A DNA stretch of 64,000 nucleotides, from positions 1-64,000 of the forward strand of contig RQOL01000895.1 of the NCBI GenBank assembly GCA_013076295.1, written 5' to 3'. Shown piece after piece: positions 52,958 to 64,000 of this stretch. The notes under the pieces are model-generated. The model saw only the letters and a program-made list of their open reading frames with translations. It made no database searches and was not told the origin of the DNA. The first letter of the stretch is position 1; the number at the start of each line of letters is the position of its first letter. A program made the translations under genes and the position numbers. The DNA comes from Sanderia malayensis. Taxonomy: Eukaryota > Cnidaria > Scyphozoa > Semaeostomeae > Pelagiidae.

Positions 52958-55253
52958 TTGAAAGACTTAAAAAAGATGGTGGAAAGAACCTTGGATCTAC
53001 AGTCTGGCTTTTGGCAGATCCCAGTGAAGCCGGATGATCGTGAGAAGACAGCCTTTGCAACTCAGAATGGCCATTATGAATTCCGTGTCATGCCGTTCGG
53101 GCTCGCAAATGCCCCAGCAACATTCCAAAGGTTGATGAACCTGGTTCTGTCAGGGCTACACTAGACACATTGCCTCGTGTACCTACATGACGTTGTCGTG
53201 TTTGCAGCAACCGAAGAAGAGCACCTGAAGAGGCTTGATATGGTGTTGGAACGAATTACAAAGGCGAATCTGACTCTGAAGCCGTCCAAATGCCAGTGGC
53301 TACGAAATTCGGTGAAATTTCTCGGACATATCGTTTCCAAAGAAGGCGTGGCTGTTGATCCAGCAAAAGTCAGATCTGTAAGTTCGTTTCCAATACTTTT
53401 GAATAAGTCTGACGTACGAAGTTTTCTTGGTATGACGTCATATTATCGAAGATTTATACTAGATTTTGCAAGTCGTTCGAAACATCTAGCTGAATTGACA
53501 AAGAAGAAATGTCTGTCTCGTTGGACAGAAGATGCCCAGAAAGCATTTGAAGATTTGAAATCTTGCTTAACAACAACGCCGATCCTTAGATGTCCCGACT
53601 TTCGTCTGCCGTTCAAGCTGTACACCGACGCTTGCGATTACGGAATTGGCTCTGTATTGGCTCAAGAAACATCTGACGGAGAAGTAGTGGTTGCATATGC
53701 AAGTCGCTTGCTAAAGTCATCTGAGAGGAAATATGCTGTACTACAAAAAGAAGCTCTGGGTATTGTATGGTCGTTAAAACATTTTTATCCTTATCTTTAT
53801 GGACGTCACTTTGTAGTTGTTACTGACCATAGACCCTTGAAATGGTTGAAAACAATGACAGGTCCAAACAACTTGTTTCCTCGTTGGATAAGTGAGATTC
53901 AAGCATACGACTTTGACGTCATACACCGTCCTGGGAAGCTTCATAGCAATGCCGACACACTGTTGAAATATCCGGAAATCGAAAAAGACGATGTGATGCA
54001 AGTTTCAGAAGAAAATTTTGAAAAAATGCAATGCAACGACAGATATGCAGGCACTTGGATGAAGTATCTGAAGCAGAAGACGATACCTTCAGACTCGAAA
54101 CTCGCAGTGAAAATCGAGAGGGAAAAAGACAATTACTTCCTGGAAAACGGTTGCGTTTACAGACGATGTGTCATGAAAGACGAAAAGATTCGAAAACAGT
54201 TTGTCGTTCCCACGGTCCTGGTCGGAAAGCTGTTGGTGAAGTTTCACGAAAATCCGCTGTCAGCACATCCAGGGTTTTTCAGAATGTACCGAAAGGTGCA
54301 GCAAAGCTATTTTTGGCCAACAATGAAGACAGATATCAAACGCCATGTGAAGCACTGTAAAGACTGCGCTCGATTCAAACACAGAAGCTGAAACTGTTGC
54401 ACGCAAACTCGTTGAATTCATCCACATCTATGGAATTCCGGAGCAGTTGTTATCAGACAGGGGCAGTCAGTTTACATCGGCGTTGATGAAGGCATTGTGT
54501 AAGCAGCTTGGCGTCAAGAAAATATTCACTTGTTCGTTTCGACCATCGTCTAATGGATTGAATCAACATTCGAATGGTACCTTGTTCAATGGTGTTAAAA
54601 TGTATGCATCAAGGAAGCCATCAACCTGGGACGAATACTTGGACGCTGTAACTTTTGCATACAGAACTACTCCGCGCTCGGTTACTCAACACACTCCAGC
54701 ATTCCTGGTGTTTGGCAGGGACGTCAACTCAACGATTGACATGAAACCACCGACTCGATTATATTCCGATGAGTATGTGAAGGTGATGCAAAACGAACGG
54801 CAACAAGCTTATTCGATGGTCAAAGAATTGGTGGCAAAGGAACAGCAAAGACAGAAGCGACACTACGATGAAGGCATCAAAGAAATCGAAGTGAACGTTG
54901 GTGAAAAAGTATGGCTACGAGACTTTGTTGTTAACAAGAACACGTCAAAAAAATTCCACCAGCCGTGGCAGGGCCCGTACGAAGTAACTAAAATCATCGG
55001 CGAGAACAATGTTGAGTTGCAAATAAAGGAAAACAAAACAAAACGTGTGAACATGGAGCAGACCAAGCTTGCTAGTGAAATTGAGGGAAATCCTGAAGAC
55101 ATCATCAAGGTACATGATAAACTACGTTCCAGACTTCCAGGACAGAGGCTTGTTACAAGATACTTCGTAGAGTTTCAAAATGGGAAAACACAATGGGTGG
55201 ACTCTACATTTGTTCCAGATGTCTTGCTTGAAGAATTCGATGCTGCACTATAG
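52958..55253 (+). pseudogene. Gypsy (Ty3) pol fragment: RT, RNase H, partial integrase
   Basis: RT starts mid-domain at [20 protein letters not shown] and continues to [21 protein letters not shown] at 53162-53164 and a catalytic-box change (YLHDVVVF for YLDD) disable it. RNase H has LYTDACDYGIGSVLAQ and VVTDHRPLKWL. The integrase zinc region (H-x-x-H...CKDCARF) is followed at about 54390 by a deletion that removes the first catalytic Asp. The rest resumes at LLSDRGSQFTSAL and runs through a chromodomain-like C-terminus to 55253. Gag, protease and the RT N-terminus are absent. Confidence 0.85.
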
Positions 55254-55414
55254 GACAGCGGTACAATTTACTTACGTTTTATATCGATTATCATGAACTT
55301 GACATTCGTTTGATTTATTTTGTTTATTAGCGTTTACAATTTTATTTGCGTGTCTTATTGTTAGATCAATATGGTATATTGTCTTAGGTAATATAATTAA
55401 TCTTAGGAGGGAGG

Positions 55415-55763
55415 TGTGTCACATTTAGTTCATTCAGCCTCGTTTCAATTTGTTTAATCTCGTTTTCATGTTGTATATCTAATCTAATGTTTTGCTTTTC
55501 CCACGCTATAATTCATCATTTTTGCATTGTCTTGTCATTTTCTGGTATTTTCTCAAGGATTTCAGTGTTTAAAAGTATATTGATTAATACTCCTTCTTGC
55601 GTTTACGTTCACACTGTTGTTTTTAATTGATTTATAGTTTTGTTTGTTTGACCTGTAGCTGTAATATAAATAAGCGTTGCCTTTAAGTTCAGTTAGTTGA
55701 TTTTGGAACAAGCATGAAACTAGTGTTCAAATTCTCTTTGCCTTGCGTTTTGTCTGTGACACA
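55415..55763 (+). repeat. Gypsy 3' LTR (~349 bp)
   Basis: Follows a purine tract (AGGAGGGAGG). It starts TGTGTCACATTT and ends GTGACACA, giving 8 bp inverted termini. A TATA-like AATATAAATAAG lies near 55663-55674. Its first ~143 bp match 46984-47126. Confidence 0.8.
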
Positions 55764-55817
55764 GCGACCCAAAACGACTGGGTCTTTGAGGGTCGTCGAG
55801 ATAGAAAAGTTTCTATA

Positions 55818-56207
55818 GCCTAGTATTCATATAGTCGTTGAGGGTCGTTGAGGGTCGTTGGCAGTCTTTTGCAGTCGTCGAGAGAATGCGCGAGAGAAAG
55901 CGCGCACAATAACAAACTAGCGCCAAATTTGTACGTTTGAAACATGGCAGAGGCGCACAGGGAATTTTTGTTGTTGTTTTTCGCAAGTATAATGTGTGTA
56001 AGAAGACCAAATACTTCTGCCATAAATTTAGACAAAATTAAGGTTCCAAAATTGCTATTTTGTAGAGAATCAAATATCTCGAAACATCTCGCTGGAGGGA
56101 TTAAAATCATTTTTGACATGTCTCTGCGTGATCGTTAATCTTTTCAGCGACCCTCAAAGACTGCCAAAGACCCTCAACGACCCTCAACGACTATATCGAT
56201 ACTAGGC
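55818..56207. mobile_element. MITE with ~65 bp inverted ends (GTCGTTGAGGGTC repeats)
   Basis: The left end GCCTAGTATTCATATAGTCG plus repeated GTTGAGGGTC is matched by the complement at the right end (ACCCTCAACGAC...ACTAGGC). The 390 bp interior is A+T-rich and non-coding. One end recurs at 46866-46983. Confidence 0.8.
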
Positions 56208-56239
56208 TTTAGAACGAACTGACTCGCGAAGCGCATGCC

Positions 56240-56600
56240 CAAGCGAGTAGATGTTGGTGAGTGGGGATCGAAGGGACCAAGAGATGACTCGCGACAGATG
56301 GTTTTTATTTCACTGTATTATCCAGAAAGTGAAGAAAGTATTATCAAATTAAAGTCAAACTTGCGAGCCTAAAAGTTGAGCTTGAGCAAAACTGAATACC
56401 CTGGATTTAATTTTCAAGATTGAACGCAGCAAATCAAAAAACATTAATTTTGACACCATTCAAGCAAAGATTTTGACTTCAGTTTTCGATCTTGCTTCAT
56501 CAAGGTTAAAAAACTTTCAGTTTCCAAAACAAAAATGAAATACTATAATTGTTGTATTAGTTGCATAAGCATACAGCTAGAAAACTTTCTTCTTTTCTCC
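56240..56600 (-). repeat. Inverted copy of the 31.48-31.83 kb repeat
   Basis: TCGCGACAGATGGTTTTTATTTCACTG through AAGCATACAGCTAG is the reverse complement of the 31480-31830 sequence, about 80% alike by eye. It lies just upstream of the KDZ gene. Confidence 0.6.
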
Positions 56601-56639
56601 TGATGCTTGGTAGGTAGTACACAGAACACAACATTTTTC

Positions 56640-56770
56640 CCCACTCACCAACATATACTCGCTTGCGCATGCGCTTCGCGAGTCAAAAAATGTGGTGTTC
56701 TGTGTCTGTGTCTGTGTCAGTGTCTGTATTTCTTTTTATTTGCCCATATAAGGTATGTGCCTCAGATTTA
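56640..56770 (+). promoter_or_regulatory. Candidate 5' region of the KDZ gene
   Basis: A CTGTGTCTGTGTCAGTGTCTG simple-repeat-like tract precedes TTTGCCCATATAAGGTATGTGC; the same arrangement occurs at 31180-31255. TATAA followed by a donor-like GGTATGTG fits a conserved promoter plus first-exon end. This is inferred from the repeat alone. Confidence 0.35.
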
Positions 56771-56959
56771 GGTTTCTCTAGCTGTACTGATGAGCCCTGA
56801 GATTGGGCGAAACCATTCATGTCAACAGGAGATATTTTCTTTCTTAAAAGAATCCAACAATAAACACTGAGGCATTTCAAAGAGCATCGCGTGAACGGAA
56901 GTTTTGCCAGTATGAGTTAGATCGGCTTCAAGGAAAAAATTGGATGGAGTGCCAACCAT

Positions 56960-58281
56960 CAGGTCGCATTTACCCATGGGCCAACTGGGCCCGGGCCCAG
57001 GGCCCCCTAATATTCTTAGATTTAGGGGGCCGCGAGCAAAATTTCGAAAAACCTATGAACTGTTGTTGATTTTATTCTTGTGTTTGAATTGAGAAGTAAT
57101 GTCTTCAAACAACACAGTGACTTCATCTTTTGATAATATATGATCCTCTAAATGATACAATATTCCTTGAAGCTGGATGTCATAAACTGATTTTGGCGCC
57201 ATCAACCAGTAGTCGTGATTTTTTTGCTGCGAAGCAGCCTTTCTCTAATCTTGGAGGGACTCGATGTGAGTTATGATGATTATATTAACTCAAGCCACGT
57301 GACCCAAACAATAACTATTGCGCAATAATTTAAACCAATCAGCAAGCGGGGGAAATGTGTCGAACGTCCAGCTATTGTTTTACTTTAATTGAACTGACCA
57401 ATCAATGCCCTTTAAGAACAATAGAAATGCAACAGCTATTGCGAACGCAACAAAATTGTCTGTCATGGCGGCTAAAATCCCGCCGAGCTGTGAGAAAGTG
57501 ATGTTTTTATTTAGGGTTGCTGCCACGTATAGTTTCAAAAAACAACTTCAAACAAACATTTTTCAAAAGAGCAATAGTTTTTCTAAATTTCTATCGGACT
57601 GAATTTTAAAATTCATCCTAATAACAAAGATATGAGAACAAAAGCATGCCATATCTTCATTGTTTTTCCTTATTTTTGCATCAATTCATTAGCAAGAGTA
57701 AATAAAGCTTGTTGTTTATTTAAAATATGGCGAAATTTCAAATTTCATGAACATTACTTATGACAACATCCACAAAAAACTGTTGACAACATCTGCATAG
57801 CACTGTATTTCATTACCACATATATCATTACAAGTCTTTATGTTATGAATACTGCTTCTTTTATTTTTCTTGTTCTTTTCTAACTCATTGCACCCAAATA
57901 GTGCCATCTGCCACCATATAATTGTCTCTAACCTTGACGGCGTAAATATGCCAAGATAAGATTTATCAATACCAACCTCAGGAAATGCTCACTCAAATTG
58001 TATTTTGCTTAGGATTTCTAAAGTGCTTAAAAGGGTGATGGCTAAAGGTGCCTGCCGCAAAACAAATTTCATATTTTGCCCATAACTCTTAGCAGCACCG
58101 TTTGCACCTTGCAAGTATCTAGTTTAATTTTATTTCTATTGGCAAGTTGTTAGTATGCGAATAAAATTATGCTTACAGGGTACTGAGGACTATACACGTG
58201 ACAAAAATGTTTGTTTACATATCTTAAGGGGCCCAAATCAATTTTGGGCCCTGGGCCCCAACTGACTTAAATGCGGCCCTG
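56960..58281. mobile_element. Non-autonomous hAT-type element (1.3 kb) inside KDZ exon A
   Basis: Left terminus CAGGTCGCATTTA and right terminus TAAATGCGGCCCTG, with further inward similarity (GGGCCCAGGGCC). Flanks CCAACCAT (56952-56959) and CCCACCAT (58282-58289) are an 8 bp target-site duplication with one mismatch, as in hAT elements. Removing the insert restores the KDZ reading CQPCSIKQ. The interior has only short ORFs (for example 57405-57602) and no transposase. Confidence 0.85.
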
Positions 58282-59105
58282 CCCACCATGCTCAATTAAA
58301 CAATTAACAGCCCATGTTGATGGTAATGCAAAATTACGGCGATATCAGAGAGGAGGCAGGTGAGAAGCAAAGCAATGTTTTATTTTAGCCTATTTTCAAC
58401 GAAATCTCAGCAATAAACTTTCAATGAACACAAATATTTTCTCTTTGGAAATCAAACAATATTTGTCAAGAAATATAACCAGACTTATTTGAATAAATAT
58501 TTAGACGCAGAAGATTGAGTTACTATGATGATATATTCATATCCCTAAACAACGTTGTTGATGAGCATATAAGCTCTCTCTACAAAAGGACAGGATGCAA
58601 GGTAATGCACCATATCATACTTTGCAGTTAAAATACAGACCTATAGAACATGATTTATAAAACAATTTTTTCAGCAAAGATATATCTCAGACTTTAAACT
58701 TGAAATAGAACAAACACATTGATTTCTTGGCAGCATTAGTTAAAAAGTTGCCATATTTGATATTTTTCCTGTTATTTGTAGAAAATTAAAATGGATAACC
58801 AATGTGGTAATTCTATTTGGGAAGCAGCTGCAAATGATGTAAAAAAGAAAAGGTCGTTAGATGAAACTGGTCTCATGTTTTCCAGTTGTCGTCATGAAGT
58901 TGCACAGAGAGGTGTAAATATGTTTCAGGGGGAACTTTTTGCTTACCACCACTTCATTCACGCCGAAGATATTGTTAACAGAGATGTGAGCTTTATCTTT
59001 CAAGATAGTGCTTGTAAATATAGAAAATGGGTGGAAAAGGTAGATCCAGTAAACGTTTCAAAAATCACATTTGCACTAAACCTTGTGCACGGTTCAGGCC
59101 ACGAC

Positions 59106-59432
59106 CAGGGCATCTTTTAAGGTTTTTTTACTGCTGGGGCAAAAACTCAGAGGGGCCCATACCTCTCTGAGTTTTCTTAATAGGCCAGTGCTGGATTGTG
59201 TCATTTTTCCAAGCTACTAGAGCATAGTAAGTTATGCTAACACATAGTCACTGAATTATTCTTCGTTCCGCTCTTTCACTTACGTCAAGGGATAAAAATA
59301 AAGTTGTAGCTATGGTCAAAAGGGCCCATCACTGGTGGGGCAAAACCGAGCTTTCAGCAGTCAGTGGTGGGGCAGCCAATTGGGCCTGGTGGGGCATTTG
59401 CCCCACCACTCAGTATGTTAAAAGATGCCCTG
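59106..59432. mobile_element. hAT-type MITE (327 bp) inside KDZ exon C
   Basis: Terminal inverted repeats CAGGGCATCTTTTAA / TTAAAAGATGCCCTG, flanked by perfect 8 bp duplications GCCACGAC (59098-59105 and 59433-59440). The insertion falls in GHDW of the KDZ motif GSGHDWTCQ; without it the frame reads through. Confidence 0.95.
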
Positions 59433-60099
59433 GCCACGACTGGACTTGTCAGGTAATGATAGGGCTTAGGACTTTCTTGTATCTTGTGCACAATGATTTT
59501 AAAATTTCTATCCATTTAAGTTACTTTGATTGCATAGTACAGAATATGTTGAACAAAGATCTGCTTCATAGATTTTGGAGGGGGGCCGATACAAGAAAGG
59601 ATTAGGCAGAAGTCTCGGAGAAGACTGCAAAATTGTCAATAGCATGTTGCCGAATGCAAGTAGTGTGACTCGAAGAATGAGCCCAGAAGGTTATTTGATT
59701 CATTTTCATGTATATTATGTTTTCTCAAAATTCTATATGAGTCTCTGTATCAACTTGTTTTACCGACACATTTTTATACACCACACAGTGCGCGAAGACT
59801 ATTTAACAGAACTTGTTTTGAAATGGAACCAGAATCGAATTGTTAACCTTCCAAAGATGAAGAAACACAAAGATTTAAGTGTTCATGAAAACATTATAGC
59901 TCACCTTGCTCGCCTTTCTCCGCTTTGTCCTGGACGGGTAGCGGGTTTCTGCCGGAGTCCTGCTACTATCTGCGTTCGCCATGCTGTTCTATCCTCTGTG
60001 AGATTAAAAAATTTATATTCAGTCGATTTTACATGTTATGTCGATGAAGAATATTTTAGGAATAATCTTAGGCTTAAAGTAGAAAACAATTAAGAATAT

Positions 60100-61068
60100 T
60101 AGGGCTTGACAAAAAATTAGGTATTCTTATAAAAAGGGGTGTATGTACAGTAGATTGGTGAAAAAGGGCGAGGCTAAAAATTTTGGGGAGAGGGAGCTAA
60201 AAATTCTACTTCCTGAGTAGGAGATTTTTGAATAAAATAAAAACATAAAATGCTGTATAATCATGCTGAAAATGGAAACTGTCAAAATTACTACCTATTG
60301 TTATTAATTTGTTAATTTATACTGATCATCAAGTTTGCCAAGGATTCTCAGACAACAGACAACCTTAAAAGATTGTCTGTTTTGCCGAGGATTCTCCCCA
60401 CACAGGCCCGCGCATTCTGCTATGTAGGTGGCTCAAATTTACTTTAAGGTACCAATGAACTAATGAAACTAAAGCCTCATTCAAGCTCAACACTCACTTT
60501 CTATAGGTACTCAAATCGAAGGAAGAATCAATGAAGGATCTTGAAAAATACTGAGGTCAAAACTGAATAAATTTGCAGATGGAAGATCATGAGAAATGGC
60601 TTACAGATTTGCTGAATCTTGCACAGGGTATGGATGGTATTTTTAGCAGAGCCGCGTTGGTGATGGAGATTAAGATTGATTAATTCTTGAAAAACTTCGA
60701 AGCAATAAATGATGTGGATGAAAAGTTTCTAGAAAATCCAAAAACCAACTTAACTTTACCTTTATTAATTCTAATTTAAAACGGTTTTGAATTATAACAT
60801 TACATAGCCCATGGGACTTTTTAGTCATGACACAACTGGAAAGACCAACAATGAATATGTAAAGTTTTCATTATGTGAACACTGTTGTCAGTGACAAGGG
60901 TAGGGGATACTAAGACTTTAGATAAGTTGATTCAAAAGGATCTCCACCGCGGTACACAAATTAAGAACAGTTATTTTCAATTTGTCATATTTATTTTAAT
61001 TAAAGGTATCTATTTTGTGAAACATATTTGCAATAATTTTGCTCAACATATTTTTTCATTTTCCGTAG
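60100..61068. other. KDZ intronic stretch with a possible small exon
   Basis: No convincing long coding sequence. A candidate exon after TTTGCAG near 60577 (EDHEKWLTDLLNLAQ) ends at a donor-like GG/GTATGG near 60630 and would fit the acidic linker of KDZ proteins. Confidence 0.35.
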
Positions 61069-62570
61069 CCAAAATTGAGTCCGTGAGTCGATGTAGATCG
61101 CACAGTCGCATGGAACAGTATTGCCTATCTGCTGCAGAACTTGTTGCTCTTGATGCACTACCTCCAGAGATTGAGCTTCCAAATTGGCAACATTATAAAA
61201 AGCTTGACATGTACTATGCTGCAACGTTAAGTGCAAAGAGACCAAAGAAAAATCAGGTGAAGCTAAAGACAATGCAAGAGATATTGCTGAACTGGCGAAC
61301 GGAGCTCGGTCTACCTGACGCAGAGACAGTCAAGTCTTTAAAATCGAAAATTATATTGTCGTTGTGGTATGCAATTTACGCAAAACACCCATCTTTAGAA
61401 AATGTTACGGTTAAGGTTAATGCAAAGCAAATTTCAGGTAAGATATTGTTTTCAGAGAAGTCAATTAGGCCATTATCTGCAAGAATTTACATTTTAAACC
61501 TTACAATTTTGTACATTGCTTACCACAAGTATAATCCCTTATTAGACTCCAGCAACGAATACGCACGATTGAAAAAACATTCCAGGAAAGTTAAGGAAGA
61601 AATAAAGGATGTTATTGCTCTTTACAATGAATTGGCTTCTGATCTGCAAAAGAATCTAGTTGATGTTAATAACTTTGCTCAAGATCTACTATCTACCTGT
61701 AATTCGTCTGAAGGTGCGTAGAAAGAGAGTGGACAATTTAAAAATCAAAACCGCTGTTACGCGATTAATCCTCTCTCTCAAATAAGTTCACTTTTCAGTA
61801 TCGACTTTTGGATGGGTGGAATTAGGCCAAATTAATACGGTAACAGCACACCATAACTCCTCGAAACCCCCCTCAAAAAACCCCCACCCCCAATATCCCG
61901 TTTTTTGGAAATACAACAATATATTATGAAATGTCGTATTGAAAAGTAGTTATTATGTACTATGTTTGAGATAATTTTTTAGCCTCCCTCGAATAACCCC
62001 TCCCCCCATCAAAGAAGCCTGCATCCAAAATGTGAAAAATAAATAAATCCCCAGGGGCTAATTCCAGAATTTACGAAGTGTCTAAAAATTTCAAAGAATT
62101 ATCCTTTTGAGTATCCCAATGGATATTTTGGTAGCCACTTAGCCTATCAAAATGCAGCCGTTTGTACGTTTTTCTTGGTCCCAAATGTTTGATCTTGTCC
62201 CGCACCAAACTATATGACTAGAAGTGCAATAATTAACGTTTTTAATGAATAATAAACCAAATTACATTTTAGAAAGTTCCATATCATGCAAACGACACGT
62301 AGTCGATAGATTATTGTTTAATGAAAGGTGTCTAGAAGAGATAGAATTCATCGAAAGGGAAAAATCAAGCTATTCGAAGTATTACGCAGATTTGACCCTA
62401 CCAACTTTAGAAAGAAAAAAGGAATCCTGCGTTAACATTCTCCTAAAATCACGACAAGCAGGTATTGTGTATTGTATTGCTTTTCATATTTCTTTTTGGT
62501 TGATAAAGATATACAGATCATTTTGAACGTGATAAACGCAAGTTTTCCTAAAGGCCCTTATTTCTTGTAG

Positions 62571-63848
62571 TTATCACCGCAGACTCAAGAAACTGTTCTT
62601 ACAATATTGCTCCAATGGAAACTAGCAACTCTGAAACAATTGAGGTAATTCTACACTTGAGAATACACCAAGGTTTCCACTTTATTAATATTTTTGAAAA
62701 GCAAAATTGGGAACCCCCTCTCCCCAGTGCTGTTCGACCACAGATGGGCCAGTCTAACAAGTTTCGGGCGTTGGCAAAGATAACAATTAACAACCGTGAA
62801 TAATACTCACCATATTGCTCATAATTTTGTTTTAGACTATTTCCAATAAATATCGAGTACAACATTTGATTGATGATGATGTGGCCAATGGTGTCCTTGC
62901 ATTAATAAACAAAGGAATCCATTTTGCGAAATCAATGCTACGGCAAGGCTACGAGTCCTTTGAAATCCCGACAACACGGCAAATTGCAATGCCATCAACG
63001 TCTTCTTCTGTGAGTCCTTGTTTGGTCAGTGCTCCTGAAGTCGAATCGAATTTATCTGATCATGAAAATGATTATGCCTGCGCCAATTCGTTGATGTAGG
63101 AGATCTGTACGAGGAGTTAGAAGATGGTGAAGATGATAATAATTCTGTTGATTTTAACAACATACCAACAAAGACAAAAAGTAAAAAGTTCCCTTTCTTT
63201 GTCAATTTTAATGACAATGAATTTAACAGGGATGGTTGTATGATCCTGTACAATAAAGGCTTTTCTCAGGGGAGAATTAGCGGCCGAAATGGAAGCAATG
63301 CATGCTCCTTTATATGTGTTCTGTTCGCAAAAGTGTTCATGCACAACAAAACTTCTTTGAGTGTCCATTGCAGGGAATATGCGAGTGTAAATGTATTGAT
63401 CGAGGGCATCATGCGTTTTGCGATGCAGCAGGGAAACATTCTCTATGATTATTACAGAAAGAGTTTGCAAGATCGGTATTGTTCAATTGCTGAAGTCTGT
63501 GATCAACTGAAAAACGTGTGCCCGTTTATTGTAAGAGAAGAACTGTACGTGTCCTTGAAAGACCAACATTATTTATCGACGCTGAAAGGTCAATTAGATC
63601 TCCAAACGAGCTTCGGGAAGGCATTATGTCTCATATTTACTTGTGATGAGAAAACATCAATATTTTGTTACGATGCAGAGGCTCTTGCTTTTATAGACAC
63701 ACATAAACCTATGTTTAAGGGAGGTATGGTAGGTGCTGTTTATTTATCCGTGAAGAGGAATATGGACAGATTTTTGGAAGCAGTAACATCTATCAAGGCC
63801 TATCCTGAAAGCAGTTACGGAAACTTAAGTTTCATACATTTCAAATAA
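62571..63848 (+). pseudogene. KDZ C-terminal extension with cysteine-protease-like domain
   Basis: Exon G joins 62571-62644 in phase 1, and that joins 62836 onward in phase 0, giving an open frame to about 63085 (Ser-rich linker SSSVSPCLVSAP). A one-base frame change near 63080-63095 then leads to an acidic stretch and a 200-codon ORF ending at 63846-63848. That ORF has GRNGSNACSFICVLFAK (Cys codon 63303), conserved hydrophobic helices, and ALAFIDTHKPMFKGGMVGA (Asp 63696, His 63702). Cys after N-A and a D-x-H pair about 130 residues later resemble papain-like or herpes-tegument-like deubiquitinase folds; this is inference. The frameshift could be a lesion, a missed intron or a sequencing error. 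Confidence 0.55.
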
Positions 63849-64000
63849 ATTTTTTATCTTAATATTCTTTCTTTATCTATTACCTTTCCTTTTCCCTTGA
63901 CTTGCATTCATAGTTTAGTTTTTGCATCGAAATTTGCCGCTGTTGCAGAGTAGATGTAGATAGGTTTTGATTTTCTTTTAATGTTATCCACAAGCAAACG
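63849..64000. other. Non-coding window end
   Basis: A+T-rich sequence after the protease-like ORF. The 3' terminus of the KDZ element is not identified within the window. Confidence 0.5.

Larger units (their letters stand above)
56851..62460 (+). pseudogene. KDZ-superfamily (Kyakuja-Dileera-Zisupton) transposase gene, multi-exon, interrupted
   Basis: Inferred exons: A 56851-58359 (containing a hAT insert; zinc-type motif WMECQPCSIKQ...HVDGN restored across it), B 58511-58601 (YYDDIFISLNNVV), C 58782-59452 (CGNSIWEAAA, LDETGL, CRHEV...NMFQGE, HGSGHDWTCQ; also interrupted), D 59572-59689 (GRSLGEDCKIVNSML), E from 59789 (LVLKWNQNRI), F 61069-61713 and G 62273-62461. Joins A-B, B-C, C-D and F-G keep frame with GT-AG sites. 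The motif order is that of KDZ transposases, which are DDE-type and cut-and-paste. The exon E to F link is unresolved. The two hAT insertions make this copy inactive unless they are spliced or excised. Confidence 0.75.

Overview
This 64 kb window is A+T-rich eukaryotic (metazoan) DNA with spliceosomal introns and very dense nested transposable elements. I see no confident single-copy host gene, no rRNA or tRNA gene and no bacterial feature. A cnidarian, probably an anthozoan, is the best guess. The reasons are the co-occurrence of DIRS, BEL/Pao, Copia, Gypsy, Penelope (GIY-YIG), KDZ, hAT, Harbinger and Kolobok elements, plus a repeated uncharacterised ORF family with EADTRI...TGCDTTS motifs that I associate with cnidarian genomes. 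The species cannot be fixed from the sequence.

Layout. 0-4.3 kb: a minisatellite (718-1975) between two ~228 bp direct repeats, then a near-perfect hairpin (3911-4170). 4.5-26.5 kb: a nest at least three deep. An uncharacterised family gene (N-terminal half 4.57-5.48 kb, C-terminal half 23.85-26.54 kb) appears split by a DIRS-like tyrosine-recombinase retroelement (about 5.7-23.8 kb). The DIRS carries a Harbinger-type MITE (7066-7447) and a tandem BEL/Pao retrotransposon in LTR-internal-LTR-internal-LTR form (7965-22143), bounded by one 5 bp target-site duplication, TATTG.

26.5-38.4 kb: mostly non-coding, with small inverted-repeat elements, a Kolobok-type MITE and a head-to-head pair of Penelope GIY-YIG tails. 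38.4-43 kb: relics of the same uncharacterised family and a 3 kb palindrome (39181-42147) with a Harbinger-type MITE in each arm. 43-47.5 kb: a 60 bp duplication, a ~61 bp minisatellite, a Gypsy LTR fragment and an AACGTT-rich repeat.

48.27-52.75 kb: an apparently intact Copia element on the minus strand, with identical 199 bp LTRs, TAATT duplications, an initiator-tRNA-Met primer site and one 1333-codon ORF. 52.96-55.76 kb: a broken Gypsy pol with its 3' LTR.

56.85-63.85 kb: a multi-exon KDZ transposase gene on the plus strand, interrupted by two hAT-type insertions with 8 bp duplications. Its last exons are phase-compatible and run, with one frameshift, into a cysteine-protease-like domain. 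This KDZ-protease arrangement and the FEN/XPG-like reading of the EADTRI family are the most novel-looking signals. The tandem BEL also matters for data quality: copy 1 differs from copy 2 mainly by single-base homopolymer deletions, which suggests unpolished long-read sequence.
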